From NCBI GenBank assembly GCA_017430325.1, contig JAFRNE010000022.1, positions 1 to 47,053 on the forward strand: a stretch of 47,053 bases of DNA, given 5' to 3'. Within the stretch, counting starts at the first letter, position 1. The number at the start of each line of letters is the position of its first letter. A program made the translations under genes and the position numbers. The stretch comes from Eubacterium sp. GTDB taxonomy: Bacteria; Bacillota; Clostridia; Lachnospirales; Lachnospiraceae. Below are positions 6,827 to 17,098 of the stretch, piece by piece. The notes beneath the pieces were generated by a model. It saw only the letters and a program-made list of their open reading frames with translations, was not told the DNA's origin and ran no database searches.

Positions 6827-8409
6827 ATGGTTCCTGGCGGTTTACTCGTAAGATCCCACATGACTCTGTTAACGCCTTTTACTTCATTGATTATTCTGTT
6901 CATGCACTTCTGAAGTACATCGAATGGTATTTCTGTGCAGTCGGCTGTCATGAAGTCCGAGGTGCATACTGCACGGAGGACAACTGCGTAGTCATAGGTT
7001 CTGAAGTCGCCCATAACTCCTACCGAACGCATATTTGAAAGTGCTGCAAAATACTGATTTGGAGGGTTTTTGATCTTTCCTTCCTTAACCGCCTTGTCGA
7101 TCTCCTCGCGGAAGATCGCATCGGCATCCTGTACTATACGAACCTTGTCAATTGTGATGTCATCAACTATTCTTACACCGAGTCCAGGTCCCGGGAATGG
7201 CTGACGGAATACAAGGTATTCCGGAATTCCGAGCTCGAGTCCGGCCTTTCTTACCTCGTCCTTGAAGAGCATTCTGAGTGGCTCTACTATTTCCTTGAAA
7301 TCAACATAGTCAGGGAGTCCGCCAACGTTGTGGTGTGACTTGATGACTGCTGACTTGCCGAGTCCTGATTCTATAACATCCGGATAGATGGTTCCCTGAG
7401 CCAGGAAATCAACTGCTCCGATCTTCTTAGCTTCTTCCTCAAATACACGTATGAACTCTTCGCCGATGATCTTTCTCTTACGCTCCGGATCAGTCTCCCC
7501 CGCAAGCTTCAGATAAAATCTTTCCTGTGCATTTACTCTGATAAAGTTCAGGTCATAATTACCTTCCGGTCCAAATACAGCCTCAACCTCATCACCCTCA
7601 TCCTTACGAAGAAGGCCGTGGTCAACAAATACGCAGGTCAGCTGCTTTCCAACTGCCTTAGCCAGAAGAACGGCTGCTACAGAGGAATCAACTCCTCCTG
7701 AAAGTGCACAGAGCACCTTACCCTTACCGATCTTCTTTCTGAGCGCCTCTACAGTTGTCTCCACGAAGGAAGCCATCTGCCAGTCTCCTGCACATTTACA
7801 GATATTGTAAACGAAGTTTCTGAGTATATCCTGTCCCTGCTCAGAGTGCATAACCTCCGGATGGAACTGAACCGCATAAAGGTTTTTCTCCTCATTCTCC
7901 ATTGCTGCTATCGGGCAGTCATTGGTATGAGCTGTTGCATGGAAGCCCTCAGGAAGCTCTGCGATATAATCGGTGTGGCTCATCCATGTATTTATTGTTG
8001 GTTTGATATTTTCAAAAAGAAGCGAGCTGCTGAGACTGACCTGTCCGAGAACGCCGTCCTCCTCGTCTATCGCATCTATAAAGGTTTCTGTTCTTCCGTA
8101 TTCGCTGACAGGTGCTGTCTTAACCTGACCGCCTGCAAGGAAGGCCATAAGCTGTGCACCATAGCAGATACCGAGGATAGGAATACCTGCTTCAAGTATT
8201 TCCTTGGTATATGTAGGTGACGCCGGATCGTAAACACTGTTCGGTCCGCCTGTAAAGATGATACCCTTCGGATTCATCTCCTTGATCTTGTCAAGAGACA
8301 TGGTGTACGGATGTACTTCTGCGTACACATTACACTCTCTTACCCTTCTTGCAATCAGCTGATTGTACTGTCCTCCAAAGTCCAGGACAATTATCATTTC
8401 CTTTTCCAT
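6814..8409 (-). CDS. guaA: GMP synthase (glutamine-hydrolysing)
   Basis: GuaA aminates XMP to GMP, using ammonia from its glutaminase domain. I choose ATG 8409 (531 residues): GGAG lies 8 nt upstream and [10 protein letters not shown] follows at once, as in other GuaA proteins. The longer frame to 8487 runs into the end of the S41 protease gene. The glutaminase domain has catalytic Cys82 in GICYG and the HPE triad part (QFHPEV). The ATP-PPase loop is LSGGVDSS, and the C-terminal dimerisation domain is complete. The oddity is the C-terminus: it ends PPGTIELL, where family members end IEWE, and these last codons lie inside structured repeat C. Confidence 0.97.
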   Translation of the reverse strand: MEKEMIIVLDFGGQYNQLIARRVRECNVYAEVHPYTMSLDKIKEMNPKGIIFTGGPNSVYDPASPTYTKEILEAGIPILGICYGAQLMAFLAGGQVKTAPVSEYGRTETFIDAIDEEDGVLGQVSLSSSLLFENIKPTINTWMSHTDYIAELPEGFHATAHTNDCPIAAMENEEKNLYAVQFHPEVMHSEQGQDILRNFVYNICKCAGDWQMASFVETTVEALRKKIGKGKVLCALSGGVDSSVAAVLLAKAVGKQLTCVFVDHGLLRKDEGDEVEAVFGPEGNYDLNFIRVNAQERFYLKLAGETDPERKRKIIGEEFIRVFEEEAKKIGAVDFLAQGTIYPDVIESGLGKSAVIKSHHNVGGLPDYVDFKEIVEPLRMLFKDEVRKAGLELGIPEYLVFRQPFPGPGLGVRIVDDITIDKVRIVQDADAIFREEIDKAVKEGKIKNPPNQYFAALSNMRSVGVMGDFRTYDYAVVLRAVCTSDFMTADCTEIPFDVLQKCMNRIINEVKGVNRVMWDLTSKPPGTIELL

Positions 8410-8479
8410 AAATCTCGCTCCGTTATAACTGTGGTTTATATGATCACCTGCATCATTCTTCAACTTTGCAGTTACACCA

Positions 8480-9757
8480 TCATTCATCCGTCAGAGGTGC
8501 GCCTCCAAGTGCCTTAACGGCCGCCTGAAGCTGTGCGTCATCCTTATGAGGTATCTTAAGCATCTTCTTCTGCTCATCCGTAACCTCTGCTTTAACATCC
8601 GGCTCAATACCGATCTTATGTATTTCTGCCCTTGCAGGAGTATAATACTTTGCTATTGTTATCTTGATCGCAGAACCATCCTTAAGAGGAAGGACTGTCT
8701 GAACGATACCCTTTCCGAAAGAGGTTGTTCCAACAACCGTAGCCTTGCCGTAATCTCTCATGCAGCTTGTAAATACCTCTGAAGCACTCGCACTGTACTC
8801 GTTAACGATTATAGCCATCGGAAGGTCAACCGAATGATTATCGCTGCAGCCGTATTTATCGATCATCTTGTCATCCTTGTCAATAGTATAGAGGATGTCG
8901 CCCGCTGCATCAGCTCCGTCAACCTTGGCATTATCATCAATAAGATAATCCAGCATCTTTACAACCGCTGAAAGAAGTCCTCCAGGATTGTTTCTGAGGT
9001 CAAATACCAGCGAGGTTGCGCCCTGAGCTGTCAGCTCATCTACAGCTTCAATAAACTGGTCAGGTGTATTATCGATGAACTGATCAACCTGGATATAACC
9101 GATATTTCCCTGAAGCATCTCATAGGAAACAGTAATATTCTTAACAAGGGCTCTTGTGATCCTTATCTCACGGTCTTCAGTCTCGCCGTCTCTTCTTACG
9201 GTTACAACGACTTCTGTTCCCTCTTCGCCTCTGATCATCTTAACAGCTGCCTCAAGCTCTGTATCTGCGGTGATCTCGTAATCATCGATCTTGATGACTC
9301 TGTCTCCCGGAAGCAGTCCGGCCTTCTCTGCAGGAGTATCCTTGAGAGGCTTTACGATACGTATCTCATTGGTCTCAACGTTCTTCTGAACTGTCGCACC
9401 GATTCCCACGTACTCACCACTGTCATCCTCCATGAGCTGCTGGTACTCTTCAGGTGTATAATAAACAGAATACGGATCGTCAAGACCTGCCATGATTCCG
9501 TCAAAATAACTTTCTTCCTGAAGCTCAGCATCCTTATCAAAATAATAGTAATAATTGATAATGGACTCGATCTCCTTGGTCTTGTCCTTAACCCTGTCTG
9601 AGCTTGGATTGAATCCGTCATCCAGTTCTAAGCCACCCTGCTCAGTAGTATTCTTTGTATCACTTATCTTTTCTTTATTTCCGCAGCCGCTGAGGGCACT
9701 TATTCCCAGCATCGCAGCCAGCACGACTGCACTAGTCTTTGTTTTTATTTTCTTCAA
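8480..9757 (-). CDS. S41-family C-terminal processing peptidase, lipoprotein
   Basis: This 425-residue periplasm-facing protease starts at TTG 9757, with AGGAGG 8 nt upstream. The signal peptide ends in the lipobox LSGC (Cys25), so it should be membrane-anchored. A PDZ domain spans about 115-200 ([22 protein letters not shown]). The S41 catalytic core follows, with Ser324 in YSASASE and Lys349 in SFGKG, spaced 25 residues as in Prc/CtpA. DLRNNPGG (253-260) is also conserved. It is 12 nt downstream of the M23 gene in the ftsEX operon, which suggests that it trims or degrades envelope proteins of the division machinery. That link is inference from position. Confidence 0.93.
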   Translation of the reverse strand: MKKIKTKTSAVVLAAMLGISALSGCGNKEKISDTKNTTEQGGLELDDGFNPSSDRVKDKTKEIESIINYYYYFDKDAELQEESYFDGIMAGLDDPYSVYYTPEEYQQLMEDDSGEYVGIGATVQKNVETNEIRIVKPLKDTPAEKAGLLPGDRVIKIDDYEITADTELEAAVKMIRGEEGTEVVVTVRRDGETEDREIRITRALVKNITVSYEMLQGNIGYIQVDQFIDNTPDQFIEAVDELTAQGATSLVFDLRNNPGGLLSAVVKMLDYLIDDNAKVDGADAAGDILYTIDKDDKMIDKYGCSDNHSVDLPMAIIVNEYSASASEVFTSCMRDYGKATVVGTTSFGKGIVQTVLPLKDGSAIKITIAKYYTPARAEIHKIGIEPDVKAEVTDEQKKMLKIPHKDDAQLQAAVKALGGAPLTDE

Positions 9758-9769
9758 TTCTCTATCCTC

Positions 9770-11173
9770 CTACTGATAGAACTGTAGTGGATCTACATAG
9801 TCTCCGTTAACTCTCACTCCGAAGTGGAGATGCGGTCCTGTAGAAACTCCTGTATTTCCCGAAAATGCTATAACCTGACCCTGCTCAACCTTCTGACCTT
9901 CAACTACAGAATATGCTGAAAGGTGATGATAAACCGTAAATACGCCATCGCCGTGATCCAGCATAACAGTGATTCCGCCGCTTCCCATATAACCGGTATA
10001 GCTGACCGTACCTGCAGCTGCCGCTATAACGTGGCTGCCCGAATCGCAGGCAATATCAATGCCTCGGTGGTAAGTACTTGCGCCGGCCGTCGGAGCATCT
10101 CTTCCGCCAAAATACGAGCTTATGTAAGTACTTGACGGCATCGGCCAGGCGAAACCGCCACTTCCTATGATTGAAGGGATGATGATCTTGCCGTCCAGTC
10201 CGACAAATACGCCTCCGGTCGCCTGAGCCTCAAGCTGTGCGATCTTGGCATCCAGGTCATCGAACGCCTTCTCTATCTCATTCTTCTCCTGCTTCAAAGG
10301 ATCGATAACACTGTCATAGCTTTCTATCTGACTCTTCTTGGCATCATAAAGAATATGAAGCGCTTCGTACTCATCACTGTATTCCTGATTTATCGTCTCA
10401 ACAGCAGAAAATACCATTGCCTGAAGAGCCTGCTTTTGTGAGATCTTATCTCTCTTGCTGATGTACTCATCCAGTCTTGTCTGGTCGTATTCCCTGATCT
10501 GATCGATATACTCTGTTCTGTTGAGTATTTCCACAAAATTAACCGATGTAAGGACCGCGTCGACTATCGAGTAATGACCGCCTTCATAAGCTGCGCGGAT
10601 GTGCTCCTTCATCAGCTCATATGCAGCGTCGACCTCCTTCTGTGACTCCTCAAGCTGCGCCTCGGTCTCCTTCATATATTCCTCGATCTTCTGACGCTCT
10701 TCCTCAAGTCCCTGGAGATTCTTTTCATATTCAACCATAAGCTTATCCATCTCTACAACCTGATCAAGAAACGGCTTCTGGCTGGTCTCAAAGGTGTCTA
10801 TAAGCTTCTGGGCATCCTCGATGTCCTGCTTATACTCCTCCTGCTTCTCCTGAATCTTCTTGATCTGCTCGGTATCGATCTGAACAACCTTCTGTGTGGT
10901 CGCTTCCGTGCTCGTCTTCTCAGTTGAACCATCTTCAGTTGTAGGTTTGTCTGTACTGTTTTCTGTGCTTTCGGTCGTATCAGTCTTATCAGTTGCTACC
11001 GTAGGAGCTTCGGTGGTCTTCGTCGCGTCCCCCGGAGTCGCATCTGCTAAAACAGCATCGCCACCGTTGGAAATATTATTTCCAACAGCGGCGTCATTAT
11101 TATATGTTCCTGCGAGTATTGTCATACCGATAAGAACCAGGAAAGCCAGAATACTAACTAAGTATTTTCTCAC
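9770..11173 (-). CDS. M23 (LytM) murein hydrolase / EnvC-PcsB-like activator
   Basis: The start is GTG 11173 with GGAGG 7 nt upstream; 467 residues. A signal/anchor segment (5-22) leads to a Thr/Glu-rich linker (40-95), a long coiled coil (about 100-320) and a LytM domain (345-467). The expected zinc ligands are present: His369 and Asp373 (HRGIDI), and His450 in HLH, with His448 and His417 as the other active-site histidines. So the domain may be catalytically active, unlike E. coli EnvC. The coiled coil directly downstream of ftsEX matches the known arrangement in which FtsEX drives an EnvC or PcsB partner for septal peptidoglycan cleavage. Confidence 0.92.
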   Translation of the reverse strand: MRKYLVSILAFLVLIGMTILAGTYNNDAAVGNNISNGGDAVLADATPGDATKTTEAPTVATDKTDTTESTENSTDKPTTEDGSTEKTSTEATTQKVVQIDTEQIKKIQEKQEEYKQDIEDAQKLIDTFETSQKPFLDQVVEMDKLMVEYEKNLQGLEEERQKIEEYMKETEAQLEESQKEVDAAYELMKEHIRAAYEGGHYSIVDAVLTSVNFVEILNRTEYIDQIREYDQTRLDEYISKRDKISQKQALQAMVFSAVETINQEYSDEYEALHILYDAKKSQIESYDSVIDPLKQEKNEIEKAFDDLDAKIAQLEAQATGGVFVGLDGKIIIPSIIGSGGFAWPMPSSTYISSYFGGRDAPTAGASTYHRGIDIACDSGSHVIAAAAGTVSYTGYMGSGGITVMLDHGDGVFTVYHHLSAYSVVEGQKVEQGQVIAFSGNTGVSTGPHLHFGVRVNGDYVDPLQFYQ

Positions 11174-11188
11174 TTAGCTTCCTCCGTA

Positions 11189-12088
11189 TTATACCCTCAG
11201 ATGTTTTCTGGTTGTTATTATACTTCCTAAGAAACCGATACCCACACCTATTGCAAGAGTAACCGGAATAAGGAATTTGAATATATCGCCGATGGCAACG
11301 AACTCGAAGAGCTTTGTTACCAGGCTGAGTCTTCCTACTACATAGTTAAGTATTGCATCATATGCATAATATACAAGTACGAGAGGTATTGCCGAACCGA
11401 TAAGTCCGATAACAACACCTTCTACGATGAACGGTGCCCTTACGAAGAAGTTTGTCGCACCGATAAGCTTCATGATCTTGATCTCTTCCTTACGTACTGT
11501 AATACCGATGGTGACGGTATTGCTGATAAGGAATATGGATACAAGAAGAAGGATAAATATGATACCCAGTGATGCATATCCAACGAAGAGGTTCAGAGAT
11601 GAGATCGTATCAGCTGTAAACTGCGAACTCTTAACCTTTCGTACACCGGTCAGTCCTTCAAGGAAGCGGACGAATTCGGCCTGCTTACCAACATCCTTCA
11701 GAGTGATCGAGAAGGAAGCCGACTTTGCGAGTGGATTGTCATCGCCGAAGGCTGCTCTTGCCTCTTCCGGATTATCATAGGTATCGTTAGAATACTTTAT
11801 CCATGCTTCTTCAGCGGAGATGTAATCGAAGGTGTCTACCTCTTCCCTCGTTCTTATCTGAGCACTGAGAAGCTCGATATCTGCATCCTCTTCAAAGAAA
11901 ACCGAGATGGAGATTGAATTCTCAAGACTCTTCATCGCCGATTTGAAATTAACTACAACAACATAAAATACACCAAACAGGAACAGGCAGGATACGATAG
12001 TACCTATCGAAGCAAGTGAGAAAAGAAGATTTCTTTTGATATTTTTAATACCCTGTCTGAAACTGTACCAGATCGAACTAATCCTCAT
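11189..12088 (-). CDS. ftsX: Cell-division ABC transporter permease FtsX
   Basis: FtsX is the membrane half of FtsEX, which transmits ATP hydrolysis to murein hydrolases. The 299-residue protein has a TM segment at about 22-44, an extracellular domain (about 50-165) and three more TM segments near 170-195, 220-245 and 265-290. [13 protein letters not shown] is the typical FtsX cytoplasmic coupling segment. It overlaps the end of ftsE by 11 nt, with GGTGG upstream of the ATG. The M23 gene follows after 15 nt. Confidence 0.96.
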   Translation of the reverse strand: MRISSIWYSFRQGIKNIKRNLLFSLASIGTIVSCLFLFGVFYVVVVNFKSAMKSLENSISISVFFEEDADIELLSAQIRTREEVDTFDYISAEEAWIKYSNDTYDNPEEARAAFGDDNPLAKSASFSITLKDVGKQAEFVRFLEGLTGVRKVKSSQFTADTISSLNLFVGYASLGIIFILLLVSIFLISNTVTIGITVRKEEIKIMKLIGATNFFVRAPFIVEGVVIGLIGSAIPLVLVYYAYDAILNYVVGRLSLVTKLFEFVAIGDIFKFLIPVTLAIGVGIGFLGSIITTRKHLRV

Positions 12089-12764
12089 CTATATATCCAC
12101 CCTTCTCAACATCGCTGATAACGACGCCTTTCTTCAGAGTTATAACCCTCTTCTTCATGGCATTTACGATCTCCTTGTTGTGGGTTACGACAACAACCGT
12201 CGTTCCCTTGGCATTGATATCCTCAAGAAGATTCATGATCTCCCATGAATTCTTAGGGTCAAGGTTACCTGTCGGCTCATCCGCGAGAATGATATCAGGC
12301 TTATTTACAAGGGCTCTGGCTATGGCAACTCTCTGCTGCTCACCACCTGAAAGCTCCCTTGGGTAAGACTTATATCTGTCCGCAAGTCCTACTATGGTAA
12401 GCATCGCAGGAACCTGCCTTCTGATATATCTTGAAGGTGTCTCTATAACACGCTGCGCGAAGGCAACATTCTCATAAACAGTTCTGTCCTTCAGAAGACG
12501 GAAGTTCTGGAATACAACTCCGATCTTTCTTCTGACCTTCGGTATCTGTCTCCTTCTGATCTTGTTATAGTTGTAACCGGCCACCTCAATCTTGCCCTTC
12601 GTAGGAGTAAGCTCCTTGAGAAGCAGCTCGATAAAGGTTGTCTTGCCGGAGCCGCTGGAGCCCACAACAAATACAAACTCGCCCTTGTTGATCTTGATGT
12701 TAACATCCTTCAGGGCTACCGTGCCGGTAGGGTATTTCATTGTTACGTTATCCATTGTAATCAT
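12078..12764 (-). CDS. ftsE: Cell-division ABC transporter ATPase FtsE
   Basis: A 228-residue ABC ATPase with Walker [10 protein letters not shown], signature [15 protein letters not shown] and Walker [13 protein letters not shown], all complete. The overlap with ftsX and the identity of the downstream M23 coiled-coil protein make the assignment firm. It is 24 nt downstream of the CdaR-like regulator and may share its transcript. Confidence 0.97.
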   Translation of the reverse strand: MITMDNVTMKYPTGTVALKDVNIKINKGEFVFVVGSSGSGKTTFIELLLKELTPTKGKIEVAGYNYNKIRRRQIPKVRRKIGVVFQNFRLLKDRTVYENVAFAQRVIETPSRYIRRQVPAMLTIVGLADRYKSYPRELSGGEQQRVAIARALVNKPDIILADEPTGNLDPKNSWEIMNLLEDINAKGTTVVVVTHNKEIVNAMKKRVITLKKGVVISDVEKGGYIDED

Positions 12765-12788
12765 AATTCGAATTATCCTTCCGAGTAA

Positions 12789-13880
12789 TTAGAAATCCAG
12801 GCTTTCCATGTACTTCATGTACTTAACTACCATGAGCGCGATCTTGAAGGTGATAGCATCTTCAAATACGCGGAGGTCGAGCCCTGTTGATTTCTGTATC
12901 TTGTCAAGTCTGTAAACAAGTGTATTTCTGTGAATGTAAAGCTGCCTTGAGGTCTCTGACACGTTCAGGCTGTTCTCGAAGAACTTATTGATGGTTGAGA
13001 GTGTTTCCTCGTCAAACTCATCAGGTGACTTCGCGTCAAATATCTCCTTGATGAACATTCTGCAGAGTGGAATAGGAAGCTGATAGATAAGTCTTCCTAT
13101 ACCGAGGCTGTCGTAAGCGATGATATTCTTGTCGCTGTAGAAGATCTTTCCAACATCAAGAGCCATCTTAGCCTCCTTGTAGGAACGTGAAACTTCCTTG
13201 ATCTCATTTACGATAGTTCCGTATGCAACGTGAACCGAGATCATTGCCTCTGTGCTGAGCATATCAACAATAACCTTTGCGATCTTGGTCATATCGTCAT
13301 AAGACTCGCTTGGCTTAAGCTCTTTAACCAGTATTATATTCTTCTCATCAACAGCTGTGATGAAATCCTTTGCCTTGCTTGCAAAGAGGTTTCTTACTGT
13401 CTCGAGGGCATTGTTATCCTTATCGCTCTTGGTCTCGATGATAAATACGATCCTTCTTACATCTGTATCGATGTGAAGCTTCTTAGCCTTGTTGTAGATA
13501 TCTACAAGAAGAAGGTTATCCAGGAGAAGGTTCTTGATGAAGTTATCCTTATCAAATCTCTCCTTATATGCAACCAGCAGGCTCTGGATCTGGAATGATG
13601 CCATCTTACCTACCATATAGGTACTGTCATCATCGCCCTTAGCCATGATAATATACTCAAGCTGCTTATCATCATTTACCTTGAAAAACTGATAACCGAG
13701 AAGCGCCTGGCTTTCTGCAGGTGAATCCGCAAATGCCGTAACAGCATCCTCATAGCCGTCAAAGCTTCCTTCCATCGTCTTGGCAAGTGGTCTGCCCTCT
13801 GTGTCCATAACGATCAGATCGGTCTTGGTTATGTTTCTTATCCCCTCAAGTGTGTCCTGAAGAATCTGATTTGATATCAT
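12789..13880 (-). CDS. CdaR/PucR-type helix-turn-helix transcriptional regulator
   Basis: A 363-residue protein. Residues 1-110 resemble a sugar-diacid/PAS-like sensory domain (ILQDTLEGIRNITKTDLIVM). A GGDEF-like middle section of the PucR/CdaR type follows (about 140-270). The last 60 residues form the PucR C-terminal helix-turn-helix, with ETSRQLYIHRNTLVYRLDKI as a clear signature. GAGAGG precedes the ATG. Family members sense small metabolites, but the ligand here is not evident. It sits directly before ftsE and after the sugar ABC ATPase; whether it controls either is unknown. Confidence 0.85.
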   Translation of the reverse strand: MISNQILQDTLEGIRNITKTDLIVMDTEGRPLAKTMEGSFDGYEDAVTAFADSPAESQALLGYQFFKVNDDKQLEYIIMAKGDDDSTYMVGKMASFQIQSLLVAYKERFDKDNFIKNLLLDNLLLVDIYNKAKKLHIDTDVRRIVFIIETKSDKDNNALETVRNLFASKAKDFITAVDEKNIILVKELKPSESYDDMTKIAKVIVDMLSTEAMISVHVAYGTIVNEIKEVSRSYKEAKMALDVGKIFYSDKNIIAYDSLGIGRLIYQLPIPLCRMFIKEIFDAKSPDEFDEETLSTINKFFENSLNVSETSRQLYIHRNTLVYRLDKIQKSTGLDLRVFEDAITFKIALMVVKYMKYMESLDF

Positions 13881-14034
13881 ATTACACCTCTCTTTTGCTA
13901 CGCTTTTATTTCTACACCCATAATTTTTATTGTTGTAACTGAGTAACTGCCAACCATCAAACAGACCGGCTGTCCATGCTTATCCCTGCTGTTACTCACT
14001 AAACTATAATAGCAGAATTTCGAAATAAAAAAAA

Positions 14035-14065
14035 GGGAAAATACGCGATTTAACGTATTTTCCCC
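14035..14065 (-). terminator. Intrinsic terminator of the sugar ABC ATPase gene
   Basis: On the minus strand, GGGAAAATACG and CGTATTTTCCC form an 11-bp stem with an 8-nt loop, followed by eight T residues. It lies 32 nt after the gene's stop codon at 14097. Confidence 0.88.
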
Positions 14066-14096
14066 TAAAAATTCATTGAATTTTAATACTTTCAGC

Positions 14097-15209
14097 TTAG
14101 TTAGCGATGATTGTCTCAGATTCCTTCTCGAAGATGTGGATCTTAGAAAGATCAAATGCGAACTGAACTGTGTCACCAGGTCTGGCTGTTGTACGAGCGT
14201 TAACTCTGGCTGTGATATCGAACTGATCGATCGTGAAGTACAGATAAACTTCAGCACCGAGCATTTCGTAGATATTTATTCTAGCGTCGATAACTGACTC
14301 TGGAGAAGACTCAATGAAGAGCTGCTCATCATGAATATCCTCAGGACGGATACCAAGAACAACGTCCTTGTCGATGTAATCGCCTGCGATAAGCTTCTGA
14401 GCCTTAGCATCAGGAATCTTGATAGAGTGAGAACCGAACATAAGAAGAACGTCCTGTCCTGACTTAACAACCTTGCAGTCGATGAAGTTCATAGGTGGCA
14501 TACCCATGAAACCTGCAACGAAGAGGTTTGTTGGATGATCATAGAGGTTCTGAGGTGTATCAACCTGCTGGATGATACCATCCTTCATAACTACGATTCT
14601 TGTACCAAGAGTCATAGCCTCTGTCTGGTCATGTGTAACGTAGATGATTGTTGTCTGAAGTCTCTGATGAAGCTTAGAGATCTCAACACGCATCTGAACA
14701 CGGAGCTTAGCATCAAGGTTTGAGAGAGGCTCGTCCATAAGGAATACCTTAGGCTCACGAACGATAGCTCGTCCCATGGCAACTCTCTGTCTCTGTCCAC
14801 CGGAAAGAGCCTTTGGCTTTCTGTCAAGAAGGTGCTCGATCTCGAGGATCTTAGCTGCTTCATGAACTGCCTTGTCGATCTTCTCCTTTGGAACCTTTCT
14901 AAGCTTAAGACCAAATGCCATGTTGTCGTAAACTGACATATGAGGATACAGAGCGTAGTTCTGGAATACCATCGCGATATCTCTGTCCTTTGGCTCAACG
15001 TCATTTACGAGCTTGTCACCGATCCAAAGCTCGCCTGAGCTGATGTCCTCGAGACCAGCGATCATACGGAGAGTTGTTGACTTACCGCATCCAGAAGGTC
15101 CTACGAAGATGATGAACTCCTTGTCCTGAATTTCAAGATTGAAATCCTTAACAGCGTTGAATCCGTTAGGATAAATCTTGTAAATATTCTTTAATGATAA
15201 ACTAGCCAT
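14097..15209 (-). CDS. ugpC: Multi-sugar ABC transporter ATP-binding protein (UgpC/MsmK/MsmX type)
   Basis: A 370-residue ATPase with Walker A GPSGCGKSTT, signature LSGGQRQRVAMGRAIV, Walker B VFLMDEPLSNLDAKLR, and the C-terminal OB-fold (MOI/TOBE) regulatory domain of the MalK class (about 240-370). It stands alone, without permease or binding-protein genes. In Firmicutes this usually means a shared ATPase energising several carbohydrate importers. It has a strong TAGGAG site, its own long upstream region and its own terminator, so it is probably monocistronic and highly expressed. Confidence 0.93.
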   Translation of the reverse strand: MASLSLKNIYKIYPNGFNAVKDFNLEIQDKEFIIFVGPSGCGKSTTLRMIAGLEDISSGELWIGDKLVNDVEPKDRDIAMVFQNYALYPHMSVYDNMAFGLKLRKVPKEKIDKAVHEAAKILEIEHLLDRKPKALSGGQRQRVAMGRAIVREPKVFLMDEPLSNLDAKLRVQMRVEISKLHQRLQTTIIYVTHDQTEAMTLGTRIVVMKDGIIQQVDTPQNLYDHPTNLFVAGFMGMPPMNFIDCKVVKSGQDVLLMFGSHSIKIPDAKAQKLIAGDYIDKDVVLGIRPEDIHDEQLFIESSPESVIDARINIYEMLGAEVYLYFTIDQFDITARVNARTTARPGDTVQFAFDLSKIHIFEKESETIIAN

Positions 15210-15585
15210 TTTTTATTCCTCCTAAGTATTATATAGCTATGTTTTTTTCTTAACCAACTATCGAAATAATATACCATTTCGCCGTTTTAAACCATATTAG
15301 TTTTGCATAAAAAGAAAAAAAATCTTTTGTTAGGTTTGCATATAGACATTTTTTTTATATGAATTATTACCAAATTTTCAGTTTTTTTATCCTTTTATAC
15401 CCCCGTTTATTGTGAATTCTTCACCAAATTATGTAACTCAAATTAATGTAAAAACCATCAAAAAAACCCAAAAACGCCTTGTTTTTTGAGTTTTTTACGT
15501 GTTTTTGTAGATTTTTTATCAGGACCTCTCGTCAAATCGACCAACACAAAGAGGCGCTTTTATGCAGTTTTTATACAGCGTTTAA
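15210..15585. promoter_or_regulatory. AT-rich intergenic region upstream of the sugar ABC ATPase
   Basis: No gene is visible in these 376 nt. On the minus strand TTGGTT (15252-15257) and TATAAT (15228-15233) are 18 nt apart just before the ribosome binding site, and would give a very short leader. Several A- and T-tracts precede them. A weak terminator-like stem (CAAAAAAC-AAGGC-GTTTTTGG, near 15465-15490) may end the LytR_C transcript. Confidence 0.4.
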
Positions 15586-16170
15586 TTACTGTTCTCCGGC
15601 GTCCGATGCACCTACTACAATAAATATCTGAACGCCCGAAACATCAGCATCAGTTTCATCCTGTCCGACGCTTCCAACTCTGAGCTCTGCATCAGGAAAA
15701 TACTTCAGAAGATCTGTTCCCATACCCTCTTCGGCAACCACGATTGAAGTATGGTCATAATTCACAAAAGAGTTTGCTGCGGTCACATCCGTATATCCGG
15801 CATCCTGCAGTCTGCTTGTCCAGCTTCCCGCAAGTCCATAGACCTCTGTCGCATTAAGAACTACTATCTTGAGATTCTCTGAAGAAACAAGTGTCGAATC
15901 ATCCCCCAGGCCGTCCTGTGTACCGCTGTCCTCTGTGTCCTCCGTGGTTTTACCCGAATTCGTCAGAAGATCGTCCGGATCTCCGTGTTCTGTCAATATA
16001 GACTCGTCCACAGCCGCTTTATTTGAATTCTTTGCTCTGAGCTGCTTTCCGCGGATCACTCCCTTGATAAGAAATACACTCAGTACCAATATTACTATCG
16101 CAAGTATTACAACGATTCCTCTGAAGAAGTATGAGAAGAATAAACCTACTGCGCTTCTCTTTTTCTGCAT
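15586..16170 (-). CDS. LytR_C-domain membrane protein
   Basis: A 194-residue protein with an N-terminal membrane segment (about 15-36), an acidic Ser/Thr linker (40-95) and a C-terminal LytR_C domain (about 97-190; KIVVLNATEVYGLAG, LQDAGYTDV). The domain occurs at the end of LytR-CpsA-Psr proteins and alone in membrane-anchored proteins; the catalytic LCP domain is absent here. It probably works in the envelope, possibly binding wall polymers, but its biochemistry is not known. GGAGG precedes the ATG, and the SDR gene ends 15 nt upstream, so the two form an operon. Confidence 0.8.
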   Translation of the reverse strand: MQKKRSAVGLFFSYFFRGIVVILAIVILVLSVFLIKGVIRGKQLRAKNSNKAAVDESILTEHGDPDDLLTNSGKTTEDTEDSGTQDGLGDDSTLVSSENLKIVVLNATEVYGLAGSWTSRLQDAGYTDVTAANSFVNYDHTSIVVAEEGMGTDLLKYFPDAELRVGSVGQDETDADVSGVQIFIVVGASDAGEQ

Positions 16171-16185
16171 TACGCATCCTCCTTT

Positions 16186-16944
16186 TTATATCCAGCCGCC
16201 GTCGCATTTGATGACTTCGCCCGTCAGATACTCCGGCATTTCCAAAAGCTTTGTTATTGTAAGCGCAGCCTCATCCGCTGTCGCCATCCTTCCGAAAGGT
16301 ATTTCCTCCTCGAGGGAAGCTCTGTCCTCTTCGCTGAGGAAGCTGTTCATCCTTGTGTCAACCGCGCCGAAAGCTATCGCGTTCACACTTATTCCCGATG
16401 GTGCAAGCTCCTTGGCAAGCGCCTTGGTAAATGCATTCACGGCTCCCTTGGTCGCAGAATAAGCAGCCTCGCAGGATGCACCCGACAGACCCCATACTGA
16501 GGAGATATTTACTATCCTGCCGGACTTCTGCCTTACCATGTGCGGAATGACCTCATGGCATGTATTATATACCGAATCAAGATTTACCGCTACTGTTTTC
16601 TGCCATTCCTCCGGAGTCATATCCATAAGAAGGCCCACATACGATACTGCCGCACAGTTTATGAGCACATCAATACTGCCTGCTTCCTTCATAACCTTGA
16701 TGGCTATGGCTTTGGCAGTCACATTCATGCTGATATCGCCAAATACGGTTATGACCTTGAGTTCACTTCCGCCGCTTGTCTCACTGCCCGCTGCCTTCCT
16801 CATCAGGCCGGCTGTCTCAATAAGAGCCGCCTCATCATGACCCGAATTGATAGCTATATATTCATATTTTCCGCTTTCCGCAAGCTTTATGGCCGTGCTC
16901 CTTCCAATTCCCGAAGAAGCACCCGTTATTATCACTGAACTCAT
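16186..16944 (-). CDS. SDR-family NAD(P)-dependent oxidoreductase (FabG-like)
   Basis: A 252-residue classical short-chain dehydrogenase: TGASSGIG nucleotide-binding motif at residues 7-14, NISS and YSATK catalytic Ser-Tyr-Lys motifs, and a C-terminal GG motif (EVIKCDGGWI). Closest in layout to 3-oxoacyl-ACP reductases, but there is no fatty-acid gene nearby, so the substrate is undetermined. It shares an operon with the LytR_C protein and is divergent from the Card1-like gene across 154 nt. Confidence 0.88.
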   Translation of the reverse strand: MSSVIITGASSGIGRSTAIKLAESGKYEYIAINSGHDEAALIETAGLMRKAAGSETSGGSELKVITVFGDISMNVTAKAIAIKVMKEAGSIDVLINCAAVSYVGLLMDMTPEEWQKTVAVNLDSVYNTCHEVIPHMVRQKSGRIVNISSVWGLSGASCEAAYSATKGAVNAFTKALAKELAPSGISVNAIAFGAVDTRMNSFLSEEDRASLEEEIPFGRMATADEAALTITKLLEMPEYLTGEVIKCDGGWI

Positions 16945-17098
16945 TTTGCCTGTTCTTTCCTATAATAAAATACAAAACTGACCACACTACTATACAATAT
17001 TATTCTAAAAAAAGATAGTTAGTTAATGAAATATTTATAAAAATGAGGTATACTTAAGGATAGGTGTTATTACTATAGTAATGTGAAAGGGAAGTATC

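Noticed and set aside
8410..8487. 26-residue N-terminal extension of GuaA
   Set aside because: It overlaps the end of the S41 protease gene and has no family counterpart. ATG 8409 with GGAG is the better start.
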